From NCBI GenBank assembly GCA_023897205.1, contig JAHWDD010000009.1, forward strand, positions 1,364,001 through 1,428,000: DNA of 64,000 nucleotides, read 5' to 3'. This document shows, piece after piece, positions 11,452 through 23,900 of this stretch. This DNA is from Exophiala sp. HKRS030 (taxonomy: Eukaryota; Ascomycota; Eurotiomycetes; Chaetothyriales; Herpotrichiellaceae). A program made the translations under genes and the position numbers. The notes below the pieces were generated by a model. The model did not search any database. It had not been told where the DNA came from and was given only the letters and a program-made list of their open reading frames with translations. Within the stretch, counting starts at the first letter, position 1; every line of letters starts with the position of its first letter.

Positions 11452-13484
11452 TCAATCGATTCTGGCTTGTGTCAAACTCCTTCGCTTCGTTGGAATATGG
11501 GTAGCGGAAAGATTATTGCTGAGCCGAATTCTTGTGCTGCTGATCTTGACGTCTGACCGTGGTTTCTTCAATCTCCTACGCGCGACCATGACGGGGACAG
11601 AAGACTTGGTCACCAGGTAGTTGGAGAAGGAGCCTAGGAGTACACCTTTCAGAGAGCTGCGGCCACGGGTGCCTACAACACAAAGGGTCGGTTCTAGCGC
11701 ATCAATCTAAAACATATCAGCATGAAACAAGCCACATATTCATTCAGTGCTGAACTTGCCGCTCCCAAGATCAAATGCTTTGGGCTCTTGCAATGGATCA
11801 CTTCGACCGTACACCGGACTTCCAATGGCGTCTTCCGTACGAGCTTGAGGAAATTTTCGATGACCGAGTCGATCGCTCTAAGACGCTCCATTTGTTTTTT
11901 TGACGTTTTCCTTGCATCGACTGACCCTGTCAAGCTTTCCGCCTCGGTAGCTGGGATATACTTGTTTTTATTGCTCAAGCCAGCACTGGTCCCACCACCC
12001 TGTGTCGTTTGCCTCGTAAGTGTTTCCATTACATCTGCGGTTTCCTGGCCCGCACGAGCACCCTCTGCGGTAAGTGCATCTCTTTGCTCCTCCGATGCCT
12101 TTCCAGCAGACTCGTCCTCGATGGCATACATGGCGAGGATAGTGTCACCGTCACGCACCATCGTGCCGACAACCCATTCCATGGCATAGCTTGCTTCGAC
12201 GCTGAGATCACTGCACACAAGAAATAGTCTGCTCGTTCGACGCCCGGCTTCCGCTTTCTTTTGAGAGCCAAGCCAGTCACCACGGAGGATCACACGACAA
12301 TCGCGGTTTGCAACGCTGGAATCGACTGGCGAGATATTGATGGCAAGCCTTTTGGCCTTTTGAATTGCAGCCCAGTCTTCATCCTCGTCCTCCACAGATG
12401 CTATGGAAGGTGGCTGTGAAATATTACTGAGTGGTTGTGGTTCCGTCTTTTCAGGCATGTTCTCTCCTGAGGGGCTGGTGACGGATATTGATGGCTCCAA
12501 GAGCGACTTCACGGTCGGGGCTGTAGTTGATGCTTTCTCTTTTCCTTTGCTCAACGCTTGAGCTATTGTCTGCGGATCCTCGGTCGAATTTGGTCGTCGT
12601 TCTGAGCGACCTCTAGTCGTCTCGTCTTCGTCGCTACTGGGAGACATGACCTCTTCGTCGTCACTGCTTTCGACAGCGTCTTCTTCGCTCATCCCGTCCC
12701 GTGGCACTCGCCCAGATGGTTCTTCCGAATCGTCATTGACTGTTGAAAAGCTATCGGATTTCTGGGAGGTTTGACTCCCGGCAGAATTCCGAGGGTCGAG
12801 CAGCAGCTGTCCACTGGGACTGGGAGGATTGAACAAATCTGATTTGGAGCTTGTTGTCGGTGAGGAAGCAGATCTCGAGTGGTGAGGATTTGTAGAGCCT
12901 TTGCCACTTCCTTTCGGCTTGGTCACGTATAAATTCGAGAAGTCGCCGGACATGGCAGCAGCCATTGATGGACTCGAACCCTCGCGTGGTCTCCTGCTTT
13001 CGGCCTTCGACAGTATTCCTGCGCTGGAAGGTATAGAAGCTATGTCAAATTGATAGTTTTGCTCAAAATCCCGTTTGTCATCCGGTTGTATCTTGGGGAG
13101 GCCGACCGGTCTGTCTGCATCTGAAGAACCTCGTTGTCGCGTGCTGACGGGTACGGCTTTGGTGAGTACGGGCGAGTTGGGCTTACTCGAGTGAGGTGAG
13201 GTGTAGGTCGAAGGGTCTGCGGGATCCAATCTAGAGGATTTCCTGGGGCTTGTGATTCCAACTCCTATGCCTGCGATCGAGCCATGTCTTGGTGTAGGAT
13301 CGTCCACGTCGAGCATGCTTCGGATGGGAGGTGGAGGAGTTGCGGTTCGAGCGTGGGCAATTTTGGGTAAAGGAGATGAGGATCGTTTGGAGCGATCGAT
13401 GGCAGCAAGGACTTCTCTGTTTTCTTCGTCAATAAGAGCCTCAAGGCTCATAGGCGCTCGTGATCTGGAAGGCGGTCTGTCCAT
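11452..13484 (-). CDS. Universal stress protein (UspA domain) with long disordered N-terminus
   Basis: Exons in reading order are 13484-11760 and 11706-11452, giving 659 aa. The first 380 residues are Ser/Pro-rich and acidic and probably phosphorylated; the Usp fold starts near LFLVCSDLS (about residue 422). Reading through the exon 1 end gives a stop and loses the end of the domain. Removing 11707-11759 (53 bp) instead joins the frame to IDALEPTLCVVGTRGRSS, completing the ATP-binding signature G-2x-G-9x-G-S (GTRG, nine residues, GS) and the terminal strand VPVMVARRR. The donor is GCAAGT and the acceptor TTTTAG with a nearby GCTGAT branch, so this is a GC-AG intron. The family binds ATP or acts in stress signalling; the function of fungal members is poorly known. 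Confidence 0.87.
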
Positions 13485-14934
13485 GACTGCGGTGGCGGAC
13501 GAGGGCTAGAACCACTGCGATCGTTGGCAGACAGACCCAAAAGTGATCTGGTGGTACTCGGTAGAGCTGGCCACGGTACAAGTAGCAACAGAGTGCTCGT
13601 GTGAGGAGAAGAAGTGTCACGAGAGAAGAAGCATTGCGGGACGTTTGTGTAGATCAAGCGGCGGGTTGGTCGCGAGCCTGAGTTCGAGTATCTTTGAATT
13701 AGTGCGTAGAATAGCGAGGCGAGTGGCTTGTGACGATGGGATTTGCATCTTGGCTGCTGTGACTAGGGGGAGTGTGGGGTTGAAACTGGACAAGTCGGGC
13801 GCAGCACAGCCAGAATGCCTAGACCAACTAGACATGGGTGAGGACAGATTAAGAGAAAGAGGAATGAGAAGATGCATTACATACTCCGTACACATGGACT
13901 TATTCTGTGTCTTTTGAGATGGTCAAGTTGACGCATTCTCGGATTGCGGATTGAATACTCCGTAGTTACTACCTTGGATACCAGGTACCTTAGGTCAATA
14001 GACACACGTACGAATGATTCACTTGTACCTGACTTTCCCTTGAATTGGCGGGGTACAGGACGAGTCCAGTTCAGTTGCCGGCTCCAGTCCTGCGGGCTGT
14101 GCTGCTACTGTTTTTGTACGGAGTACGTACTACAGGTACTTAGAGGGACAGTCCGGACAAGTATCGATAGCCGGTCGAAGGGTGTCGATAGGGCTTATCG
14201 ATTATCGCTATCGCCTATTGTACTTTATCTGCCCCTCGTTCCGTCTCCTCCGGGGCTTACTTGGGCTGTACGAGGACTTGTCAGTGTACCTATCTACCTT
14301 CCTACCTATCTATGTACCTTGAATAACCATGCGCACAGCACCTCTGGAGCCAGGTACACGTATTCATTTACTCGCACAGCCACGCACCTGACGATCGCCA
14401 ATGTGTCCAGCATCTCTCAAAGTAAGAGTAAGCCACGTACCTTGATGCTCAGGTAAGGTACCCAGGGTGGTCTTACTTGCCTCGAGGCATGACATGTAGG
14501 TACCTGGGAACGTATCACAGTAGCCTCGACCGCTTATTGTTTTACTTCTTCTCGTCGAACGAGGCGCGCTTGTCATCTTCCGTCATCATGGCATTTCCCT
14601 TGCAGAACAAGACTCCGTAGCTGCCCTCGAGAAGTCCCTAGCTCCCGCCTGCGTCCCTCTCCAAACACCCCTCTCTTAGCTCCTTCATTGGCCTTGGGTC
14701 AGCATGGCATGCCTCGCTGAGGTCTGTCTCGCATCTCATTCGTCTTTCACCTGAGCTGCTCGACCATAGTTCCCGGGAACGCTGTCAATGGCTTGATCGA
14801 AGAAATGGAGGCTGAACACCCAAGTACTATATGCAGCGCATTGTGAAAGCTACAAAACCCCCAGCCTTCCCATTTTTTGGCCCAACACTACTAACCCTCG
14901 TCAATACTCGTCGCACAGCCTATCGAAAGACGCA
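13485..14934. other. Intergenic region with repeated TACTCCGTA motifs
   Basis: It has the promoter of the stress-protein gene at the left and the leader of a surface-protein gene at the right. Three exact copies of TACGGAGTA or its complement lie at 13882, 13956 and 14117, amid many GGTACC/TACCT-rich words (14130-14510). No conserved coding frame was found. Confidence 0.55.
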
Positions 14935-15501
14935 ATGCTGTTCTACGGGTTGGCCGGTGTTGTTGCGACGCTGCTCTCTACACAGTTCTCACTGGCAGTC
15001 GCTTCAACCACAATAGTCAACAACGGTTGCGGCACAAATCAGAACCCCTACTGTGCCGGGAACAGTATTCTTGAGCAACTTTGCTGTCCATACCCCAATG
15101 TCTGCTACTGGGAAAGAAACGGCAACGGAGCATGTTGTCCCGCAGGACAATGGTGCGATGGAACCTATCCAATCTATACTCCAACAGTCCATCCTACCAC
15201 GATATATGTGGTGACAACCTCCACGCATCCCAACCCGACGACGGTTGTGATAACTAGCACCTCTCCTAATCCGACTCCAGTCATCATTACTACAACAACG
15301 GACAACTGCCATCAGTGTGTTGTTAGTACAGTAACTTCTGGGTGGGGGCCTGTCACGAGTACAATAACCCAACAGCCACCTGCTCAGACTACTGCCAACG
15401 GAGTCATCATAGTCAGCAGCGATGCAATCAGCAAAGGAACCAGCATGGAGACTTGTATATTGGTAGTGATTCTTTCACTGTTCTCCATCGTCTTTGTATA
15501 G
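14935..15501 (+). CDS. Cys-rich, GPI-anchored cell-surface protein (predicted)
   Basis: One exon encodes 188 aa. The N-terminus is a classic signal peptide (hydrophobic residues 2-20, small residues at AVAS). The mature part opens with a compact Cys-rich module of about 50 residues (paired cysteines QLCCPY and GACCPAG), reminiscent of granulin-like folds. A Thr/Ser/Pro-rich, probably O-glycosylated stalk follows (repeats of TSTSPNPTPV type). The C-terminus is a hydrophobic stretch (CILVVILSLFSIVFV) preceded by small residues SKGTS, as expected for GPI-anchor addition. It is therefore probably displayed on the membrane or wall. No enzymatic domain is recognised; a role in wall structure or surface interaction is inference. 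Confidence 0.8.
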   Translation: MLFYGLAGVVATLLSTQFSLAVASTTIVNNGCGTNQNPYCAGNSILEQLCCPYPNVCYWERNGNGACCPAGQWCDGTYPIYTPTVHPTTIYVVTTSTHPNPTTVVITSTSPNPTPVIITTTTDNCHQCVVSTVTSGWGPVTSTITQQPPAQTTANGVIIVSSDAISKGTSMETCILVVILSLFSIVFV

Positions 15502-16062
15502 GTTCCAAGGTCATCTAGGATAATTGCCAACTTTCATGGTGTTGGGAAGTAATGTTCGGACTGTGCGAGCATTATTGGCTGAGGGATACAACTTTTGCTA
15601 TTGGACTGAATTATAATAAAGCTCCCATTGGGTTGTTCGTGGCACTGCCAGTCCGGGTCCATGCGCATGCTCGTACGTGGACGGTATGGCTGACGAACCC
15701 CGGATGTTCTAATGAAAAGTGCTCAATCATGACGCTTTAGTCGAACATGTCCATGAATATGGTCAGGTTTTGAACTCGGCCGAAGTGTACTGACCTTGTG
15801 AACAGCAGTGGTTGGGTCGTTGCTGGACAAGGATATGGACACCAATCTATCCTTGATCATTCAGGTCTTACGAGGGATGCACCAGGTCAAGTGAGATTGA
15901 CTTGTGTGAACGCCGAACTTGGTCTCACAGGGTGATGCAAATGTGATGCTTCTTGAGCGTCATAATCTTTCATATGTCAATAGTCTACAACGTACTAATA
16001 CGACTCGTCCTCATGGTCCACCAAGCATTTTGTGCGAATTCATGACTGCGGGAATGAACCGT
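15502..16062. other. Convergent intergenic region
   Basis: This short region separates the 3' ends of the surface-protein gene (+) and the NTF2-like gene (-). No coding potential was seen. Confidence 0.5.
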
Positions 16063-16696
16063 TCAAGCAGTGCCCTCTTCCTCCTCAATCGACTTGGGCA
16101 CCGTCACGAATCCCGGTACGGTGACAGAATTGAGATTCCTCATGGCCTAGCGCATCGAGGCGTCAGCAGTCAGGCACACAATAGCACACAGGCATATGTT
16201 CTTGCTGGGCGCAAAGCAATGTGTCAAAACGCACCTTTGAGAAGAATCCGTCCGGCGGCGGAGTTCCACCCCACTTGTCCTCGACCTTTGTTATTTTCGC
16301 ACCGTCGCTGGCATCAGTCATGTGCACGAGCACCGTGGAATCGATGACTTGCTCCTTTCCGACGGCCTTGACCTTGTACTTTGTCTTGAGGTGCAGTTCC
16401 ATGGGGTTGCCGACGTTCTTGATGGCGACCTCCTCCTGCACTATGTCCGACATGCTCGCCTTGAGGCCGTACCACTGGGCCTCGTACTGTTTGCGGCCTG
16501 TGGCGATGGTCAGGCTGTCACTGAACACGGCGTCATCGGTCCACAAAGACAGTTTCCTCTTGCTGGGGTACCCCGCAAAGAGGTCCAGGACGGAGGCGGT
16601 CAGGAGAGCCTGGCGGTCCGAGAGCTTGGAAGGGGATGACGGGAGGGATGACTGGATTTTGTACTCGGTGAACGAGGGTGATGTCGAGGTCGACAT
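16063..16696 (-). CDS. NTF2/SnoaL-like small protein
   Basis: Two exons, 16696-16235 and 16146-16063, give 181 aa. The 88-bp intron has a GTGCGT donor and CGCTAG acceptor; splicing replaces an unrelated tail with AMRNLNSVTVPGFVTVPKS and an acidic end, the C-terminus I would expect for this fungal family. The central part (LLTASVLDLFAGYPSKRKL, WTDDAVFSDSL, KYEAQW-like segments, IKNVGNPMELHLKTKY, then VEDKWGG) fits the cone-shaped alpha+beta NTF2/SnoaL fold. Such proteins bind small hydrophobic ligands or act as accessory enzymes; no catalytic residues can be assigned. The upstream ATG at 16864 would add 56 residues without obvious conservation, so MSTSTSPSFTEYK at 16696 was preferred. Confidence 0.8.
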
Positions 16697-17809
16697 GATC
16701 GGGCGGTGACGGGCGAAGGTTGTCGTTCCTGTGGCCGAGAAAGAGATCTGCTTCTGTAAGGGACGCGGGAAAGTTTCAAAGATGGTTGGAGGAATTGTTG
16801 GTGGGACACGCATTGAACGAGGAATGGAGTCGACTTTATGAGGTATTATGGGCGTTCGGTACAAGTTTGGCCCAAGGGCTCCTGGGACAGTTGCTGTGCT
16901 GAGTTATATGCTTGTATTGCAACATCAATGGTTTCGTGTGACGAGAATATGACATAAAGACTGTGATTGTAGAGTTAGTCTACAGCGGTGCAGGAAAAGG
17001 TATCAGCAATGACACAACTCATTATCGAGAGCAACTATACGAGTTATCAGATAACATTAAAAAGTGGTGATGAAATGCAGCGCGCGATGGAAGCACCAGG
17101 TGATGATGTCAATACTCGTATAGGACCCTTGGATGGCTTCGTCTTGGGTCTTTTGGATGGCTCGGATCCCGCATTACGGGACGGATGTCGTTGCCACAAG
17201 CACTTCAGGGACTCGGCCCCGTCGAAAGACTTGGTGATGGTCTGTGTGTACTTGTACTGCTTTCAAGTTAACCCTCTTCAAACTTGGAAAGGAGCACGAG
17301 GTGTTGACTGCTCATATCCGCGAGAGGGAACGCTTTCACTTTGCGCTCAACGTTGAGTCATGGCACTTGATAGAACGGTATTCCCTCGAGTTGCCATCAA
17401 ATCATCTTACTCTCAACTCTGGGATCTCGTAAACCAAATAGCTCTCTTGACTCGATCACGCTCGGACCTCCTAAACACATGTTGAAACAGATCCATCGCA
17501 AGCTCGGAAACATACATATGTAAAGTCGAGTGGACCCAGAAAGCTTGGCGCTTCGGGTGTGGGGGAAACGCGTATGTACAGTATTGATGAAGCCTCGGGC
17601 GCGTGTCTTCGTTTTAGCCTCATCTCGTTCTGACATTGCGAAAAAGTTCCATGATCCTCGTTGAACGGTTCAACCTCGCTTGACTTTCACTACAAGGTAC
17701 TCATATAACTCTCACTACCTTTCAACACCCCGTCTTCTCACTACCTTTCAAAACAGTCTTCTCATAATCACTCGACACAATCTCCGACAAGCTCCTCTCC
17801 ACCATCACC
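16697..17809. other. Divergent promoter region
   Basis: It lies between the starts of the NTF2-like gene (-) and the DNAJC9-like gene (+). Duplicated CACTACCTTTCAA stretches at about 17714-17755 sit just before the co-chaperone start and may be leader sequence. No gene is supported. Confidence 0.5.
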
Positions 17810-18751
17810 ATGCCTCGCAAAACCAAGTCCAAGCCTGAACCCGTCGAAGACATCGAACATAGCGAGACAAGTTCAGTAGAAGAAGATCTCACCGTCTCAG
17901 ACCCTCCCACCATTGATCCATACGATGTCCTCCAACTCCCACGAACCGCAACCCCCGACGAGGTCAAGTCTGCTTACCGCAAACTGGCTCTGAAACACCA
18001 CCCCGACAAAACCCAACCCGGAAATCGAGACACGGCTCACAAAAAGTTCCAAGAGATTGCCTTTGCCTATGCCATACTTATTGATGAACGGAGACGCAAG
18101 CGGTACGACGCCACGGGCAATACCGCAGAAAGTGCCAACATTGAAGATGACGACTTCAACTGGGGAGACTTCTTTCGCGAGCAATCCGCCAATGTCGTCA
18201 ACGGTGAGTTGATTGAGCAGGTCAAGCGAGAATACCAGGGCAGCGAAGAAGAGAGGAACGCCGTGTTAGCCGCGTATGAGGAGGGCGAAGGTGACATGGA
18301 CGCAGTCTTTGAGAGTGTCATGTGCAGTGAGATCCTAGAGGACGAAGACCGCTTCAGGAAGATCATCGATGAGGCCATCTCCAAGGGCGAAGTACAGGCA
18401 TACGACACGTACACTAAAGAGGGCAAGCAGAGTCGTCAACGTCGGAAGGCAGCCGCCAAAAAGGAAGCACAAGAGGCTCGGGAGTACGCTCGCGAGTTGG
18501 GACTGGAAGACAAGTTGTTCGGCAAGAAGGATGGTGCGAAGAAGAAATCGAAGAAGGGAGCAGACGATACAGATGCTCTCCAAGCCCTCATACAACAGCG
18601 CCAACAGTCACGAGCTCAGAACTTCTTCGATGATCTAGAAGCCAAGTATGGAGGCGGTTCGAAGAAAGGCAAACGCAAAGGAATGGACGAGCCACCGGAG
18701 GAAGCATTTCAGAAGAATGCGAAAAAGGGTAAACGGAGCGCACGAGCTTGA
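17810..18751 (+). CDS. J-domain co-chaperone, DNAJC9-like
   Basis: A single exon encodes 313 aa. An acidic N-terminus leads into a J domain at residues 36-102 (DPYDVLQLPRTATPDEVKSAY) with the HPD tripeptide at 64-66, which stimulates Hsp70 ATPase. Downstream, the acidic helical region (DDDFNWGDFFRE, YQGSEEERNAVLAAY, GDMDAVFESVM, DRFRKIIDEAI) is characteristic of DNAJC9, a nuclear J-protein that also chaperones histone H3-H4 in animals. The final third is highly basic, with several KKxKK clusters suggesting nuclear import. I infer a nuclear Hsp70 partner linked to histone supply or ribosome-related work. Length is close to that usual for the family. Confidence 0.92.
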   Translation: MPRKTKSKPEPVEDIEHSETSSVEEDLTVSDPPTIDPYDVLQLPRTATPDEVKSAYRKLALKHHPDKTQPGNRDTAHKKFQEIAFAYAILIDERRRKRYDATGNTAESANIEDDDFNWGDFFREQSANVVNGELIEQVKREYQGSEEERNAVLAAYEEGEGDMDAVFESVMCSEILEDEDRFRKIIDEAISKGEVQAYDTYTKEGKQSRQRRKAAAKKEAQEAREYARELGLEDKLFGKKDGAKKKSKKGADDTDALQALIQQRQQSRAQNFFDDLEAKYGGGSKKGKRKGMDEPPEEAFQKNAKKGKRSARA

Positions 18752-20905
18752 TTTTCTGCCGGGTTTCAGGACAGTATCTGCTTTCTTGTCACCATTCTTG
18801 AGCGCGGCGTTGGACATGGCGGCCTAAATTATGCATAGTATTTATTAGTAACGACAGTCATGACATGACACAAAAGTCGGTTGGAAGTGATCAAAAGGCG
18901 AAAGGACACACTGCACAGATATGCGACCGTGGTGCTCCGATGGTATCCTACATTTCTTCACAAAGTCTTCATGACTCACGGATGATAGGCAATACAAGAC
19001 CTTTGTGCTTATTCGAGATGTCTCACTCGATATAACACGGCGAGAGCCAACCCGAAATGCCCGTGCCGAGCCATTGAGAGCACAAGCGTCACAATGCTGC
19101 GCGCTGACTGCCTTCCAAGTCTTGTGTTTCTGCAAGCAAGAGTGAGTCACAACGACTCGTACTACATGCACTGTACTAGGTTGACGATGCACGTAATACG
19201 AAGGATGGCGATGAGATGCAAGAATTGGTCCAATAAGTACGCGTCCGAGGGACGTCTTGAAGCTGGTCTTCGGGGCGTTCCAACGGGCTATGAACCCGGG
19301 GGCTCCTCAGCACTATTTAAAAAATTTAAGAACTAGCCATCCGATTGCTGATGACCGAAGATGGAGCCAGGCTACTGTGGAAAAGAGGCAAATCGCTAGA
19401 AGAATAGCCGAACGGAAACCCTTGATGAGAGACAAGGATCCGAGAGTTGAACCCGGAATTAGGCGTTAAATTGCATTTCGTGACCGAGAACAGATCTGTT
19501 TGCAAGATAACGAGATGGGACATGATGCTCATGGGCAGTGGCGCGTTCCGAAAGGAAACAATCATCAAGAAACCCCCTTTGAAAGAGGACAAGTCGCAAA
19601 CCGAGTCACTCGTAAGTACCTGGGTGAAGAGGCAAGAGAAGTGACGCGAAGTCTAGACGTAGTTGGCCCGTGTTTTGACATTTGAAAGACGTACAGCAAA
19701 TTGGGGGGTGCGATTTTAAAGTGGCTGCATCGTGCAGCGCAAACTGCCAGTTCATACGACGTCAGGCAGTACGGCAAGTACGGCATAGGGATGATTGTTA
19801 GATGGAGAACAAATCTACTCCATAAAGATATACGGATAAAATGAGTTATAACACTCTGTAAGGAACTAACGGGAAGTGGACGCGCAGACTTGACTTCGAG
19901 ATCCGAAACTGGGAGACGGAACAATGGCAAAGTTGACTAGTATTGTGGTATGCTGAGTGAAATCAGACTCGAGAGAAACATCTGGGTAGTCTCGCAAGCG
20001 TCTTGACAAGAAGTTGTGAGGGTACCTAGAGATGGTGAGCAGTTGACTCAGGTAGATGCGTCGGGCAGACTCCGTGCCGGGAGTTTATTGTCACTGTGTG
20101 AACTGCGCACGGTAAATAGAGTGAAGGGCAAAGTCAGAGGAAGCCTAGAGAAACGTACCAAATAAGAAACATTAACAGGTAACAGGAAGTGAAGAAATGG
20201 GACTACCAAAGAATATTAAGGAGCATTCACCGGTTACGAAAGAGTGACGAGTGAGCGAGTTTCTCAAGCGGCGCATTTGCTGCCTTTGTGCCAGTAATAA
20301 ATGCAGGGAAGTAAATAATTCTTAGCGCAGCCAGCAAGTCACGCTGTTTGATTCCCCCGAAGCCAAGACCGTCGTTCTTTCCCCTTATGACTTTTTTTGC
20401 TCCTTCCTCCCATCAGCGGTTTTTCCCTCCACCCAACCCTTTACAACAACACACCCCTTGCGCCTCTTTCCATCGCGAAGAGGTTCATCTGGCACCGTCG
20501 ACATCTTTGTTGTCGTGCCCCCATCTCCCTTCATAGCGGAGTTTATCTCGTCGATATTCGCCACAGTCAGAGCTCCGATCTCATTCATCGGAATCTGCCT
20601 GCGCTGAATCTCCTCTCACGGGTTTTTTTTGTCCCAAACCAAAAAAAAACAACTGATCTCAGGATCAAATCTCCTCTCCCTCCAACCACCAGCACACAGA
20701 GCGGCTTCCGTTCACTCGAGACAGTCGCCGCGTCGTGGTCGCAAGCCGAGATCCAGAGAATAATCCTGTTCCTTTGATCAAACCGCAGGCTCGGACGACA
20801 TTTCCAGCGAAAAAGGCTGCGTTTGTCATCCACTTCGTTTCAGCCTCTCAAGTCAACCTCGCCGCATTCACTGCGTTTCCTCCGACGGCATCATCATCGA
20901 ATCTG
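18752..20905. other. Intergenic region and long eIF4G leader
   Basis: No conserved protein was detected at 18752-20340. From about 20340 to 20905 the sequence becomes pyrimidine-rich (runs of T and C), typical of a fungal promoter and 5' leader. An upstream ATG frame in it is listed separately. Confidence 0.5.
20387..20536 (+). promoter_or_regulatory. Possible upstream ORF in the eIF4G leader (49 codons)
   Basis: ATG at 20387 opens a 49-codon frame ending 370 bases before the proposed eIF4G start. Whether it is transcribed depends on the start site, which cannot be placed from sequence. If it is in the mature leader it could restrain eIF4G translation. Confidence 0.3.
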
Positions 20906-23900
20906 ATGACTAGCACGCCTAGGCAGTCCTCCACCAGTCGATCGAGACCTGTTTCGTCTGCTCAAACCCCAAACCTTGCGAACGGATCGAATTTGGCTTC
21001 ACAAGGCCGAACCTCGCTTCCATCCGCCACCAACCCTTCTTCCGCAAAACCAAATGCATCGGAGCCCAACAAGATGTCTGCAGCAGTTGGAGGTGCTCCG
21101 CCAGCACACGGTCATAGCGAATCTGTAAACGGAAGAAATCCCACCATACCCGCGATTCCCTCGGTCAACGGCAACGTATCACTGCCTGACCACACACGCA
21201 AAACTTCAACGACTGTCACCCCCGCCGGTGCCAGCGCTTTTCCACCCAACGGTACTGTACCGACCGGCCCTCAAACCAAACCCGGTGTCACCTTTGGCTC
21301 GTTCGGCAATCCCTCCAGTTCTCCCGCAATGGGAACGCCGTCTCTTGCTCATCAGAACACATCAAACTTGGGTGTGAGCCAACTGAATCCAAGAGACAGT
21401 GCTGCTTCGAACTCGCCATCTCCAATTCCTCAGCCCTCCCACCTCGTTGGAGGTCGTCCCCCCACATCCATCACCGGCTCTAGTAACGGTTATACTTTTG
21501 GGGATATGCCAGTTGTGCCGCGAGACTCAGGGGATCAGGTAAGTAGACGCAAGAAGAAATATTGATTATACCGGTCGCTGACATAATTAGATGATGCCTC
21601 GAGCTCACCCACAGTTTGGTCTTCAGCAGGAACACATGCGACGAGGCTCCTCGCAGTCGGTTCATAGTGATGCTGGTATGCCATCCGCTCCTAACCGGGG
21701 TGGCAACTTCCAAGGAGGCAGAGGAAACAAGAATTTCAACCCTCCATACCAGCAGCCGATGCAATACTCGCCTCATCAGTCGTTCCGCCAGCCACCAAAT
21801 GGTCGCGCCATGCAAGGCCAGTACGCTGGTCGAGGCCAACAGATGCCCTTCCAAGGCTCTCCCGCCATGGGCACCCGAAGCCCTGCCCTCGTCAATGCCA
21901 CCCCTGGGACGCCGAATATGAATCAGATGCACATGGTCGGCGGTATGCAGGGAATGCCCGGACAACCCAATGGATATTACATGGGACCCCAATATGTAAA
22001 GCACCACCCGTCGCAAGTTTCTTCCCGTGATGAACCCTCGAGAGAGAGAGGTGGCAGACCTACAAGAGGCCGAGGCCGCGGTGGTCGTCAAGGTGGCCGC
22101 GGCAGAGGTTCTGGTAGGGGTGGACTTGAGGAAGGACCCCTTTTCAGCAGAGATCCCGCCTCGGACCACTATCGCCCCGATCTTGCGAATCTTCCCGTTG
22201 CTGCACCTCCCCCTAGTTGTCTTTCTTATCCCGACCTTTCTCCCGAAAGTGGTAATTTTGAACATTTTCTGACTGCAAGAGCACAGGGCTTTGGGCTTCC
22301 AACCCGAGCTGATCCAAGCATCGAGATGCATTATCAGCAACAGTTTCATGGACAAGCAGGTATGCAGGGACAATACCCTCCCCAATACATGCCACCGCAG
22401 TCTCCCCGACCCCCGTTTCAACAAAATGCATATCCGCCAAACATGCAAGCTGCCTACAGCAATCAAGGCGGGCCACCTTCGATGTCCAGGCAGTCATCAC
22501 AGATGTCTGCTCCTGATCGACCTGGTTCAAGTGTAGGCCAAGCTCCTCACACTCCTGGTCCTTCTGGACCTGCGCAAACCGCACGTACCCCCAGTGTATC
22601 TGGCCAGAAACCCGCCTATACTATTCCCCCCAAGAAAAGTGCCGCCATCCAGATCAAGAATACTGCTGGTGAGGTTGTTTCTTTCAATAAGCCACCTGCG
22701 TCTCCTGCGAGCGCCACAGCAATGTCCGCTGCTGCTTCACAGACAGCGCCCACGCCTCCTCCTCGGACGGCGAGTGCTGCCGACAACACCCATAATCGCA
22801 CCGATAGTGCGAGTGTGAAGACGGCTGAGGAAGCCAGGAAGTCAATGCAGGAGGCCATCGCGAAGAAAATTGCAGAGGATGAGGCAAAGAACAAGCTTGA
22901 GGCTAAGGAGTCTGCGCCGTCTGCGCAGACGGGCAAAGACACCTCCGATGTTCCTGAGCAGGAAGCGTCCCCAGCCGAGACCAAGGCAAAAGATTCCGAT
23001 AAGGGCGCTACGAACGATACAGTTGAAAAGCCGACAGAGACGGCCGAAGCTGAGAAGGCAGACGAGAAGCATAAAGATGAACCTGCAGTGCCTGCCAAAC
23101 CAGACGAGGACGAGATCGACTTTGATGCAATTGAAGCCGAGATGGCAGCATTAGAAGCGGAAGAAGCTCGCCGTGAAGAGGAGTACAAAAAGAAGAAGGC
23201 AGCCGAAGTAGAAGCAAAGCGAAAGAAGGAAGAAGAAGATGCTGCGGCTTATGAGGCCAACATGAAAGAAATGGAGCGCAAGGCCGAAGAGGAAGAGCTC
23301 GCCCGAGAGAAAGAGAAGTCGTCCGGAACAGCCACCGACGATGCGAGCAAGAAGATGTTTGCAGAACTCAAGGCCAACCCCTTCGGCACTCCAGCTTCTA
23401 CTGAAAGCCCTGCTGCGCATACTCCTGCTGAAAGCGGCACAGCTACCCCGGTTTCGGATGTTTCCATGCCTCCTCCTACTGCAAAGGCTCCAGCGAAGCG
23501 TGGCAAGGCCGCAGAGCTCACTCTCGACACGAAGAAGCCTGTCGAGCCACCTGAGCCAAGTGCGACATTGAAAGCTCTTCAATCAGCCCAGAAGCTTGCG
23601 GATCTGTCAAAAGTCCAATATCCCTCTGAGATTGCGTCGCCAAACCCCGCCCTCAACGCAAGTGCTCCTGCTGACCGAAAGTTCAAATACGACAAGGAAT
23701 TCCTATTGCAATTCCAGTCTATCTTCAAAGAGAAGCCAACTTTGGACTGGGACACTCGTATCAGGGATGCACTGGGTGACGGCGACACTTCCTCCCGACC
23801 AGGTGCGTCTGCAAGAACTCCTTCGGGCATGGGTGGTCGCAACCCCTCGTCCCGTGGGCCGGCCGCGATGAGCAACTTTGGTGGTCCCATGGGCAGCTTC

